From Larix sibirica (taxonomy: Eukaryota; Streptophyta; Pinopsida; Pinales; Pinaceae): 10,551 nucleotides of DNA. Below are positions 1 through 7,701 of this stretch, one piece after another (position 1 is the stretch's first letter; the number at the start of each line of letters is the position of its first letter). Below the pieces are notes generated by a model, which had not been told where the DNA came from, made no database searches, and was given only the letters and a program-made list of their open reading frames with translations. The stretch is taken from positions 18,747 through 29,297 of the forward strand of contig NWUY0300029734.1 of assembly GCA_004151065.3 (NCBI GenBank), read 5' to 3'. A program made the translations under genes and the position numbers.

Positions 1-57
1 ATATTAGCTTAATTATAATTACAAATTGTGCACATTCTCAATTATAATTGCAAGTTA
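1..57. repeat. AT-rich degenerate ATTACAA-like tract, left block
   Basis: Very AT-rich sequence made of irregular variants of TTACAA, AATTATAATT and ATTGCAA words. The same word set and strand sense return at 7240-7471 and 10428-10551, so the three blocks look like one original low-complexity tract split by two LINE insertions. No fixed repeat period can be read. The last 18 bases are the left copy of the LINE-A target duplication. Confidence 0.7.
40..57. repeat. Left 18-bp target-site duplication of LINE-A
   Basis: The word AATTATAATTGCAAGTTA occurs here and again at 7240-7257 with no mismatch. Flanking bases differ on both sides (C before and T after here; A before and C after there). A direct repeat of this length on either side of an element ending in an A-rich stretch is what L1-type target-primed reverse transcription leaves. 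The tract is low complexity, so chance matching is easier than usual, but both copies sit exactly at the expected junctions. Confidence 0.8.
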
Positions 58-216
58 TCAACACATGTAGCTATCTTAGAGAAGCAATGCCCAGCTGGAG
101 GAAAACTTGCTAGGGTTTGCGGAGTCTGATTGGCGGTTCGCACATTCTGTGATTGGTCTCGGGTGGTCGCGGTTGGATCGCAGCTGGGTTTCTCCTGGTT
201 GCAGATTGGTTGAGGC
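58..216 (+). promoter_or_regulatory. LINE-A 5' leader with two short upstream ORFs
   Basis: This 159-bp stretch lies between the left target duplication and the ORF1 start and should hold the internal promoter and 5' UTR, as in other L1 elements; no core promoter motif is obvious. Two upstream ATGs are visible. ATG at 65-67 is followed at once by TAG (68-70), a minimal start-stop uORF. ATG at 87-89 opens an 8-codon reading frame ending with TAG at 111-113. TAGGGTTT at 111-118 is the complement of the plant telo-box core AAACCCTA. The regulatory meaning of these is inference. Confidence 0.45.
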
Positions 217-1581
217 ATGCCGCCACAGTCCACGGGATCTTCAGATTCGAACTGTGATGTGACGATGGGCACGGGAGGGCCCAGCGAATTGAGCGATGGA
301 AGCAGAAAGCGAGAGGGTCAGTGGGGTTGTCTCCTGAAAACCCTAACCATCCCTGCCATCCAGGTCAGATGTGAAAAGATTAGAGAAAGGGTTGAGCTCT
401 GGAAGGAGAAGGCACTGATTGGAAAATTTGTGGGGATTTGGCCCCATGAGAAAGATCTGATCCGGTGGATTAAGATCACTTGGAACCCTAAGGGTGACTA
501 TGACTTGCATCTGGGCGCCAAGGGATTTTTCACCATCATCTTCTTTAACCAGGAAGATATAGATAGGGTTTTAGAGGGTGGCCCATACTTCTTTACCTCT
601 GCTGGGTTGTATCTCAGGCCATGGAAAGAGAGATTTAATCTCGAAACGGAAGACATGAAAGTGGGGCTTATTTGGATCGGGCTCTTCTCTCTGCCCTGCG
701 AATTCTGGGATTTGGATATCTTGCAAGACATCGGCAATACCTTGGGTGATTTTGTGAAGGTGGAAAAGCAAACCAAACTCCATAGGTACACTGCTTGTGC
801 TCGGATATGTGTCTACATGGATATGTCGAAAGAACTGCCTAAGGCTATCAGTCTGAATTGGGATGATGAAGAATGGATCCAACCTCTCGAATATGAGCAA
901 CTTCCTTTCAGATGTCGCATATACCATGAATACGGTCACTTCGGGAGGTACTGCCCTAAGGCGCCGCGAGCCTCCCTGCCCTCTGGATCTTCTCAGGAAG
1001 GTGCTTGAGACAATGATTCCTTTACCCAGGTGCGTAACAAGAAAAAGAATAGGACGATGGATCCGCAGAAAAAGGGCAAGGAGAAGACCGACAATGGAAT
1101 CAATAGCAAAAACTCCTTCCAGATCTTGGAGGAAATGGGAGAAGAAGACAAGGCTGGTCCAGTAGAGCAGAAAAGTCCTGGAAAAAATGATGCGGAGATG
1201 GTGAATGTAACACCCCAGGCTACACCATCTACGGATCAAGTGATGATCATGGAGGAGGATGGCGATGAAGAGATGGATTTGGGGGAACTCGATCAGGATG
1301 AAATTGAGAAAGAATGTTATAAAAAAGGTAAGGGCTATGTTTCACTGAGGCAACTGGAATTGCTCCAAGAAGCTATTATTAAATCCAACGCTGGTCAACA
1401 ACTTGGGATCGCCTCCGATCCGCACAAAGGAAGCAAGAGGAAGTCGCCAGAGGAGGAACTGAAAAGAGGTAGAAAATCAAACAAGCAAAGAATAGATGAG
1501 GTAGGGGTTAAACTCATAGAATTTGGCCAGTACCCAATGATAAGGGAAGCCTTCTCTGAAGTTAATAAGGTTACTCAATGA
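217..1581 (+). pseudogene. LINE-A ORF1: DUF4283 / zinc-knuckle nucleic-acid-binding protein, one internal stop
   Basis: ORF1 of plant L1 elements encodes a protein thought to coat LINE RNA and act as a chaperone. The ATG at 217 is the first possible start because an in-frame TGA lies at 211-213. Residues about 35-160 resemble DUF4283 (GKFVGIWP, the GFFTIIFF strand, VLEGGPYFF, LRPW). A CCHC knuckle follows at residues 233-246, but its second Cys (residue 236) is Tyr, codon TAC at 922-924, expected TGC. A TGA at 1006-1008 interrupts the frame; the same frame continues from 1009 through a lysine-rich linker, an NSFQILEEM segment typical of the region after the knuckle, an acidic patch and a basic C-terminus, ending at TGA 1579-1581. 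That gives about 454 codons. The last four bases overlap the ORF2 start as ATGA. The internal TGA fits a CGA codon changed by CpG deamination. Confidence 0.88.
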
Positions 1582-2290
1582 AGATACTATCTTGGACCAT
1601 CCACGGGTGCATCCATCCGAGGAAAATAAAGACTCTGGCCAGAAGGATTAAACAGGAGAAACCTGATGTTCTACTTTTACAAGAAACAAAATGCTCTTCT
1701 GAAACTATGGAGAAGGTAAGCCAAATAATCTGGAAGGGCAGCAAAGTCATGGCAACAGACGCCACGGGGATGGATGGAGGCCTTGCTGTCTTATGGAAAC
1801 CCCATTCTGTGCACCTTTCGGACTAGAGAGCCAACAAATTCTCCATTTCGTCTAATTTTTTGATCTTGGGGATGGGGGTGAAGGGTACCCTAGTTAACAT
1901 TTATGGGCCGAGCTCTTTTCCCCACAAACAAGTTTTTATTAATTTTCTGCAGTGGCTGGCAGATCAGGCCGCCTTAGGGTATTGGATTGTAGGTGGGGAC
2001 TTTAACCTAATTTCTTCTCTGTCGAAAAAGAAGAGTGGTAGAAGGATCCTGGATAGATTTCAAGAAGCCTTTAGGGAGCTTCTGACAAACAACCCATTTA
2101 CAGATGTTGAAATTGGTAATGGTTGGCACACATGGAATAACAAACGTGGTGGCAATCACCTTGTAGCATCCAAAATCGACAGATTCCTGACTACTGAAGA
2201 TATTGCCCGGGGCACGGGGGAGGTCAACGCAAGTGTACTACCCTCTGCAGGCTCTGATCACTGGCCCATTTTCCTTAACTGGGATTGGTC
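1578..2290 (+). other. ORF2 endonuclease domain (EEP, AP-endonuclease-like)
   Basis: Exonuclease-endonuclease-phosphatase fold that nicks the target site. Visible landmarks are the metal-binding glutamate in QETK (residue 36), VNIYGPSS, GGDFN (around 1995), the KIDRFL segment and the terminal GSDHWPI histidine block (around 2250-2270). The first strand reads SWTIHG where the family has SWNIRG, so the conserved Asn is Thr (codon ACC at 1596-1598) and the following Arg is His. A TAG at 1824 splits the domain, in a position where a Trp codon is likely. The domain would be inactive on both grounds. Confidence 0.9.
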
Positions 2291-2929
2291 AAACACGATT
2301 CTTTATAAACCCTTTAGGTTTGAGCAATTCTGGATGGAACACAAAGACTTCAAAGAGTTGGTGGGACAATGGTGGCAAGAATTGGTCCCCTCTGAGGGTA
2401 CCAGAATGTTCCAATTCCAAAGAAAGCTCAAAGCACTTAAATCCAAGATACGTACATGGAATAAAGAAGACTTTGGCAACATCTTCCAGGACAAGAAAAA
2501 ATTGATTGAGGACTTGGAGAAAACGCACAGGAAAGGCATGTATGAAGGATGGGATGATGCTCTAAGGGAGTAGGAGCAGCACCTGATGGAGCAATTGGAA
2601 GCTAGGGAAAGACAGGAGGAAATCTACTGGAAGCAGAAATCTAGGAACCAATGGCTCCAAGACAGGGAGAAAAACACCAAGTTCCTCCACAACACTGTTG
2701 TTCAAAATCGACACAGATCTAAGATTTTTAAAATCAAAAGAAGTGATGGCTAACGGGTAGAAACCAGAGGAGAGATTAAGGAAGAATTAGTCAACCACTT
2801 TGCTTCTGTTTTACGGGAGGATAGGGGTGATCGGAGTAATGATATCTCTGAAATCACGCGCCTCATTCCTAGACTTGTCACTAGGGATCATAACGAGCTA
2901 TTGGGAAAACCTGTCTTTATGCAGGAAGT

Positions 2930-3900
2930 AGAGGAGGTGATGAATCAGATGGCTCTGGGGAAAGCTCCTGGTCCGGACGGGTTCACAACCAATTTTTTCC
3001 ACTTCTTTTGGGATTTGATTAAAAAATAATTCCTTGCAATTGTGGATGAATCACGCAGATGTTGTGGGGTGTTAAAAGCGTTTAATGCCACCTTCCTCTT
3101 CTTAATTCCGAAGGAGGATGGAGTTGATTCTCTTGACAAGTTCCGACCCATAGCTCTCTGTAATGTGATTTACAAGATTATAACCAAGGTGATTGCGAAC
3201 AGGCTGAAACCTCTACTCCCCATCCTTATCAGTCTAGAACAGTCTGGTTTTGTCGAAGGTAGACAGATTGTGGATGGTATTATTTTGGTGCAAGAGACCA
3301 TTCACTCCCTGAAACTCGCAAAAAAACTTGGCATGCTAATCAAATTGGATATAGCTAAAGCATATGATAAGCTAAGCTGGCAGTATATGAGAGGCATTTT
3401 TGAAGCTTTTGGGTTTGATAGGAATTTGGTGGATTGGATCATGAATCTGGTCTCCACTCCTTTCTTCTCTATCCTTCTTAACGACTCTCCTTCTAAGTTG
3501 TTGCATGCATCTCGGGGTATCCGCCTAAGTGACCCTCTATCGCCTTTCCTCTTCATCCTCATGGCTGAAGGGTTGAGCATGCTTTTGCAGCACCAGGTTG
3601 TTGATGGAAGGATACGTGGTCTTCAACTTCATGCAGGGCTCAACAAGCAAACGCATCAACAATTTGTGGATGGCACTATGCTAATGGGGCATCCTTCAGT
3701 ACAAGAAGCCCGAGTCCTTAAAAAATGCTTAAAGTTGTTTGCAAAGGCCTCTGGGCTCGAAGCTAACTCGAATAAGTCTCAATTGTTCTTCTTTAATACA
3801 TCGGGAGTTACCCAACGTAATATCCTAAGGATTCTTGGTTTTGTGAAAGGATCTCTCCCTTCCAAGTATTTAGGGGTTCCCCTCACGAAGGGCATCATTC
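2930..3900 (+). other. ORF2 reverse transcriptase domain, active site mutated
   Basis: The pre-RT block has KAPGPDGF (about 2960-2985), followed by LIPKEDG, FRPIALCN, ANRLKPLLP and QSGFVEGRQI. Motif A is LDIAKAYDKLSW with its Asp at 3348-3350. Motif B should read RQGDPLSP but reads RLSDPLSP, codons CTA AGT at 3525-3530. Motif C should end in two Asp (FVDD in this family; YxDD generally) but reads FVDG, with GGC at 3672-3674. The second catalytic Asp binds the metal ion, so polymerase activity is lost. A TAA at 3027 lies between the PDG block and the fingers. Confidence 0.92.
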
Positions 3901-4689
3901 GTAAGGTATCCTGGAAATACTTGCTCGATCGGATTCGAAGAAGACTGGCCAGCTGGACTCTTAGACCTTTAAATTTTCCCAGTCGCTTGATTCTTGTAAA
4001 ATCAGTCCTCCAGGTAATGCATGTCTACCTCTTTTCGATGCTCTCTGCCCCAAAATCCATCCTAAAGGAAATTAGGGGCATTCAATGTCCTTTCCTCTAG
4101 GGGGGAGGGAGGAGAAGTCCAAGTTTTCCCTGGTCAGTTGGGATAAGATCTGTAAACCTAAGAATGATGGGGGTCTAGGACTTAGAGATCCTAAGATTCT
4201 TAGTGAAATTTATGGGGCTAAGATATGGTGGAGATGGTGCAATTACAGTTCAGAACCTTGGGCTCGCCTTTAGCATGCAAAATATGCTCGGGACAGACCA
4301 GCGGGACACCTGATTTGCTTCAATGAGGTAAGAATTGGTTCTCATATTTGGTTAAAAGCTTTTTCTGGTCGACACTTAGTCCAAAACCATAACTTTTGGG
4401 AAGTTTACGATGGGGAAGCCGCAAACTTCTGGTATGACTCCTAGAACCAGCTTCCCAAGCTGGGTATTGACCCAAGGTGGTAGACTATTCAAGCTTGAGG
4501 CTTGGAGGAAGGTAGAATCAAAGTCTGGGACTATTGGACGCAAGCAACAGCTGAGGGACATATGCAATGGATTGATCATGGGTGGATTGAGGGTTTAGTT
4601 AGCGATGAGGTTCTCCAAGATTTTAAGTCTACCCTTTAGGAACGCTTCATTCAGACCAAGGCAGGTCATGATAAGCTTCGTTGGGGCCA

Positions 4690-4985
4690 CAACCAGAAAG
4701 GAATTTTCAGTATAAAGGAAGCTTATGAGATCAGGATCCACAGTGAAGTAGGGGATGATAGGGTTTGGAAGAAGGTTTGGGGAATGAATCTCTTACCGAA
4801 AATAACAATCTTCTGCTAGCTGGTGGTTTGGAAAAGGATTCTAACAAGTGAAAATTTGAGGAAGCGAGGAATCCAAGGACCTTCCAGATGCCCCTTGTGC
4901 CTCCTCTCGGAGGAATCCTTGGGGCATTTGTTAGACAGCTGCCCCTTCTCCTCCTTGATTTGGGACAGTGGGGCGGCGATCTTCA
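4690..4985 (+). other. ORF2 zf-RVT zinc-binding region
   Basis: This region, found between RT and RNase H in plant LINEs, carries the GIFSIKEAYE segment, LLPKITIFC, then KRGIQ and a CPLC pair (about 4890-4900) with a downstream HLLDSCPFS block. It matches the zf-RVT pattern Cys-x2-Cys ... His ... Cys. A TAG at 4817 replaces what should be the Trp of the FCW motif. The zinc ligands themselves appear intact. Confidence 0.85.
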
Positions 4986-5365
4986 AAAAGATCAATCGGG
5001 CTAGAGATCGACCGGATCAGACGATTAAGGATTGGGATTCCAAGGCCTTCTCGAACCCTATCATTAGTACCTTGTGGTTGTTGTTCCCTGGAATGGTAAT
5101 CTGGCATGTCTGGAAGGAGAGGAACAATCACATTTTTAGGGACAAAAAACACAAACCAGATGAAGTCTGGAGGAAGCTGGTTAGTAATATGCGGGAGACG
5201 ATCAAAAGTATCTCTTGGGGGGGTAAAGATAGAGACATGTCTGAGATGGAATTGCGTATTGCTTCAGGATGGAATATTGATGAATCTGATCTAGAAAACC
5301 TTCGCATAAAATCCAAAGTCTGCCACCCTTCCAACCCGAATTTTTGGTCTTTCCCATCACAACAG

Positions 5366-5780
5366 GTTTTCAAAATTAATTTTGATGGAGCCTCTTGTGG
5401 TAATTCGGGGTTGGCAGGTTTTGGAGGAGTTTGCCAGAATGCTTCTGGCACTATTTTGAAAGTATTTTTTGGGTTCTTAGGCCTTGACTCCAACAACTCG
5501 GCCGAATTGGAAGGTCTTATCTAGGGTATCCACTTGGTGATCCGCGAGGGGTGGTTTCCGGCTATCGTGGAAGGGGACTCCAGCATTATCATCCACATGG
5601 CAAAGCGGTTGGCTAGCGGCCAATCAGCAAATAAAATTTCCACCAGTTAGCGGATCTTGTACAAGTTGGAACAACTGCAATCCCTTATCATCGATCACAG
5701 TGCAATCTTGTTCAACCATGTCATACAAGAGGCCAATAAGGTCGCGGACCTTATGGTCAACCAAGGCCTTGCTGGAGGGG
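5366..5780 (+). other. ORF2 RNase H domain, catalytic residues retained
   Basis: The RVT_3-type RNase H removes the RNA strand during replication. All four acidic residues are present: Asp in NFDGAS (5384-5386), Glu in NSAELEG (5504-5506), Asp in VEGDSS (5576-5578) and Asp in KVADLM (5747-5749). TAG codons at 5522 (probably CAG before) and 5648 (probably TGG before) interrupt it. The fully retained active site contrasts with the mutated RT and endonuclease, but the stops still prevent a product. Confidence 0.92.
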
Positions 5781-5973
5781 GAGCTCTGAAAGTCGGTACC
5801 CTAGAGGACTTTCAACATGACACTTGGGCACCGCGATGTCGCCACCTGGCTAGCATCGACATCGAAAATTGTATGAAGATGACGGTTGGCTCTCCGTCTG
5901 CCCATGAGCATGACAGACGACGGTTGGCACGGTTTAATGGGGGGTCATATCATCATGGCCAACCTAGTACTGA

Positions 5974-6423
5974 ATGATCCCTTTTCCCATTTTATCTAAC
6001 TGGAAGAGTACGATGGAGTACAAATTCAAGTTAAAGAAGATTGAGAGGACGATTCTGTATTGGTCTCCTGCTAATACCATTAGTTTCATTTTAATGAGCG
6101 CCTACTGGGAGTGCATTGCCATGATTATGATGTTGTTCAAGCCTGATTATGAGCAAAGCATTACAGCTCTTTCAATTATGACGCCGCAGGTTATATATTT
6201 CAATAATGGGGATTGCTATCCTGCACTTAGTTTTCTTTGCTTCTGGCGGGTTCATTCTTGTGTGCTACGTAAGCTTTCCTGGAAGTGGGTGGGTTATAGG
6301 ATTTCGTTGGTTCGCCCGTCGGATAATCATAGAGCTGGTATTATGGCCCCACAGTGTCGTGCTGGGTCTGAGACTATCTTGGGTCTAGCTCTAGAAGGTC
6401 GAAGGGAAAAACTCAACTGTTAG
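5974..6423 (+). CDS. Possible 149-codon reading frame after ORF2, unknown function
   Basis: An open frame inside LINE-A, starting with an ATG that shares ATGA with the ORF2 stop. It is free of stops for 149 codons in an element that otherwise carries a stop about every hundred codons. The middle has hydrophobic stretches (around 6080-6140) and the end is basic (EGRREK). I recognise no family. A second frame over 6206-6388 is also open and hydrophobic, so the true frame is uncertain; the segment may contain a frameshift, or be 3' untranslated sequence. Six bases separate its stop from the next start at 6429. Confidence 0.35.
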   Translation: MIPFPILSNWKSTMEYKFKLKKIERTILYWSPANTISFILMSAYWECIAMIMMLFKPDYEQSITALSIMTPQVIYFNNGDCYPALSFLCFWRVHSCVLRKLSWKWVGYRISLVRPSDNHRAGIMAPQCRAGSETILGLALEGRREKLNC

Positions 6424-6428
6424 TTAAC

Positions 6429-6983
6429 ATGGGGAATGATAGGGGTAGGGTCACCACGGCCCAGATGTGAGCCTAGGAGTCTTCTCTATTCTTCCATGAA
6501 CGCATCCCCCCTATAATCCGGGATGAGTTAAATCTCATTGAGAAGCAATTATGGGAGATAGTCGGGACTATTCCAGTGGAGGACCTTCGTCAGGAGGTCG
6601 AAGATTGGGTGGTCGACCGAGGGACAACTGCTGGCAAGGCTTCAACATATGAGCGCATGGTTATGACTTATTGGGTCATGAAAAACCTTCTGGCCCATGT
6701 TACTATGTTGTGCTACAACAAGGACCGCGACGACGAGGAGCCGGTGCGCTCATGGAAAGCCCACAATGCGGATTCTTGACTTATGCATCTCAAGATTGAT
6801 GAAATTGCCAAGAAAATGGGTCTAACTTTCACCTACTTAGGAATGGAGAGACTTGAGAAGAGAGGCCCCAGCATTCAGCGTGAGCATAGCATAGTGCAGA
6901 TGTAGCAGAGGGTCAAGACTGAGGCAGAGACTGACAAGGGAAAGAAGGCTCGGGATAGCAGCGGCGGTGCAGTGATGCCTTGA
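6429..6983 (+). pseudogene. LINE-A downstream ORF (ORF3-like), four internal stops, unknown family
   Basis: A coding-like frame of 184 codons between ORF2 and the LINE 3' UTR. From ATG 6429 the frame runs to TGA 6981-6983 with internal stops TGA 6468, TAG 6474, TGA 6777 and TAG 6903. Between stops the protein is charged and looks helical: an HERIPP / LIEKQLW region, EDLRQEVEDW, a YERMVMTYWVMKNLL stretch, DRDDEE, and a lysine-rich tail. The internal stops sit where Trp or Gln/Arg codons would fit, the same decay seen in ORF1 and ORF2. That parallel is the main reason to believe it was once translated. I do not recognise the family. The start is uncertain, because the same frame is open upstream to 6372. 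Confidence 0.55.
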
Positions 6984-7239
6984 ATATGTGTCGGTTGTCG
7001 TAGTTCTTCTTTTTTGTCTACTGATAGCGGCTTTATAGTGTGGATATGGTTGTTAGCTTTCATTTTTGTTACTTGGGTCAGTTGTTTTTGGGTTATGGGG
7101 GTAGCAAGAGGCCAGTCTGTTTATGGCACTCTTTAGTTCTGAAGAAGATGACTATGGTCTGTAACTGTTGATAGCTTTGTTTGAGCGTTTTGTATATGGT
7201 TCCTTCTTAGTAATATAGTCTTTTTATGTACAAAAACAA
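6984..7239 (+). other. LINE-A 3' UTR and short A-rich end
   Basis: T/G-rich sequence with no convincing reading frame, as in plant 3' UTRs. It ends TAATATAGTC-TTTTTATGTA then CAAAAACAAA, immediately followed by the right target duplication. The A-rich end is short for an L1 insertion and has C interruptions, consistent with age. TAATATA at 7211-7217 is the nearest thing to a polyadenylation signal. I see no stem-loop like the one in LINE-B. Confidence 0.65.
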
Positions 7240-7257
7240 AATTATAATTGCAAGTTA
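7240..7257. repeat. Right 18-bp target-site duplication of LINE-A
   Basis: Exact copy of 40-57, directly after the A-rich 3' end of LINE-A. The two copies fix the element boundaries at 58 and 7239, give or take the A residues shared by tail and target. Confidence 0.8.
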
Positions 7258-7471
7258 CAATCTCAACTATAATTAAAATTTACAATCATTATTACAATTT
7301 CACAACTAGAAATTACAATTGCAATTGTAATAAGAAACTACTAATTATATTTACAAATTACAAATTGGATAATTACAACTACAAATTTACAGTCACAAAT
7401 TGCAATTACATTTACAATCAAGATTTACAAATTACAAAATAACTTTAAAAATTGCAAAATTACAAAATAAC
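7240..7471. repeat. AT-rich degenerate ATTACAA-like tract, middle block
   Basis: About 230 bp of irregular ATTACAA, TTTACAA, AATTGCAA and ACAACTA words, all with the ACAA strand on plus. It separates the 3' end of LINE-A from the poly(A) end of LINE-B. A 64-codon open frame across it is a by-product of composition. No longer-order period is evident by eye. Confidence 0.7.
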
Positions 7472-7478
7472 TTTTTTT

Positions 7479-7701
7479 AACGAAAACGATTAATATTCTA
7501 TTGATAAAGGCTGAAAAATTCAGCAAAATAGTATAAAAATTTCCTCATAATAGTTTTAGAGGATCCAGATCAGTATGCAGCTTAATTACAGTCATCCATG
7601 GGAAAATAAACTTGAAGCAAAAACAAAGCTCCCAACACAACTCTAAATTCTTACAAATTGTCCTAGGAGAAATCTACAAAAAAACTTCATAAAAAACAAA
7701 A
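7479..7701 (-). other. LINE-B 3' UTR
   Basis: About 220 bp between the last in-frame stop of the LINE-B ORF (TAG, 7702-7704) and the poly(A). It is AT-rich, without ORFs, and ends on the minus strand with CAATAGAATATTAATCG and then TTTTCGTT before the A-run. The stem-loop at 7510-7524 lies about 32 bases from the A-run. Confidence 0.6.
7510..7524 (-). other. 3' stem-loop of LINE-B
   Basis: GCTGAAAAATTCAGC is a perfect 6-bp inverted repeat with a 3-base loop, close to the 3' end. Some plant L1 LINEs and their partner SINEs are known to carry 3'-end stem-loops recognised by the element's RT; assignment of that role here is inference. Confidence 0.45.

Larger units (their letters stand above)
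1578..5977 (+). pseudogene. LINE-A ORF2: endonuclease-RT-zf-RVT-RNase H polyprotein, heavily degraded
   Basis: About 1,467 codons encoding the LINE replication protein, which nicks target DNA and copies the element RNA into the nick. The start reads MKILSW. Frame 1578-4097 and frame 4103-5977 join by a one-base loss in the G-run at 4098-4105. In-frame stops are TAG 1824, TAG 2571, TAA 2751, TAA 3027, TAG 4098, TAG 4271, TAG 4442, TAG 4481, TGA 4496, TAG 4637, TAG 4817, TAG 5522 and TAG 5648 (first base given). Domain order and the sequence between stops remain readable throughout, so these are point lesions and not introns or chimaeras. After RNase H a roughly 75-codon tail runs to TGA 5975-5977, which overlaps the ATG of the next reading frame (ATGA, 5974-5977). 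Identification as plant L1 ORF2 is secure. Confidence 0.95.
58..7239 (+). mobile_element. LINE-A: full-length but inactivated plant L1-type LINE
   Basis: Non-LTR retrotransposon of about 7.2 kb. In order it carries a 159-bp leader, ORF1 (nucleic-acid-binding protein), ORF2 (endonuclease, reverse transcriptase, zf-RVT, RNase H), two further coding-like stretches, a 3' UTR and a short A-rich end (7232-7240). An 18-bp direct repeat bounds it, and the presence of a leader and complete ORF1 indicates it is not 5'-truncated. Its base composition is far less AT-rich than the flanking tract. It cannot be active: ORF1 has one internal stop, ORF2 has thirteen plus a frameshift, and several catalytic residues are changed. 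The length is at the upper end for plant L1 elements because of about 1 kb of additional coding-like sequence after RNase H. Confidence 0.92.

Noticed and set aside
338-346. AAACCCTAA as telomeric repeat
   Set aside because: A single copy inside ORF1 coding sequence; not a tandem telomeric array.
571-1239. 222-codon minus-strand open frame opposite ORF1
   Set aside because: It is antisense to a well-supported ORF1 domain, has no recognisable motifs, and is explained by the codon bias of the sense strand.
1824-5650. Introns as an explanation for the ORF2 interruptions
   Set aside because: The family sequence reads straight through each stop without missing residues, so these are point mutations and not intron boundaries.
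6206-6388. Hydrophobic 60-codon frame resembling a membrane segment
   Set aside because: It overlaps the longer 5974-6423 frame and there is no way to choose between them from one copy; not listed as its own gene.
7248-7442. 64-codon plus-strand open frame, rich in Asn, Tyr and Thr
   Set aside because: Pure product of the ATTACAA-like low-complexity tract.
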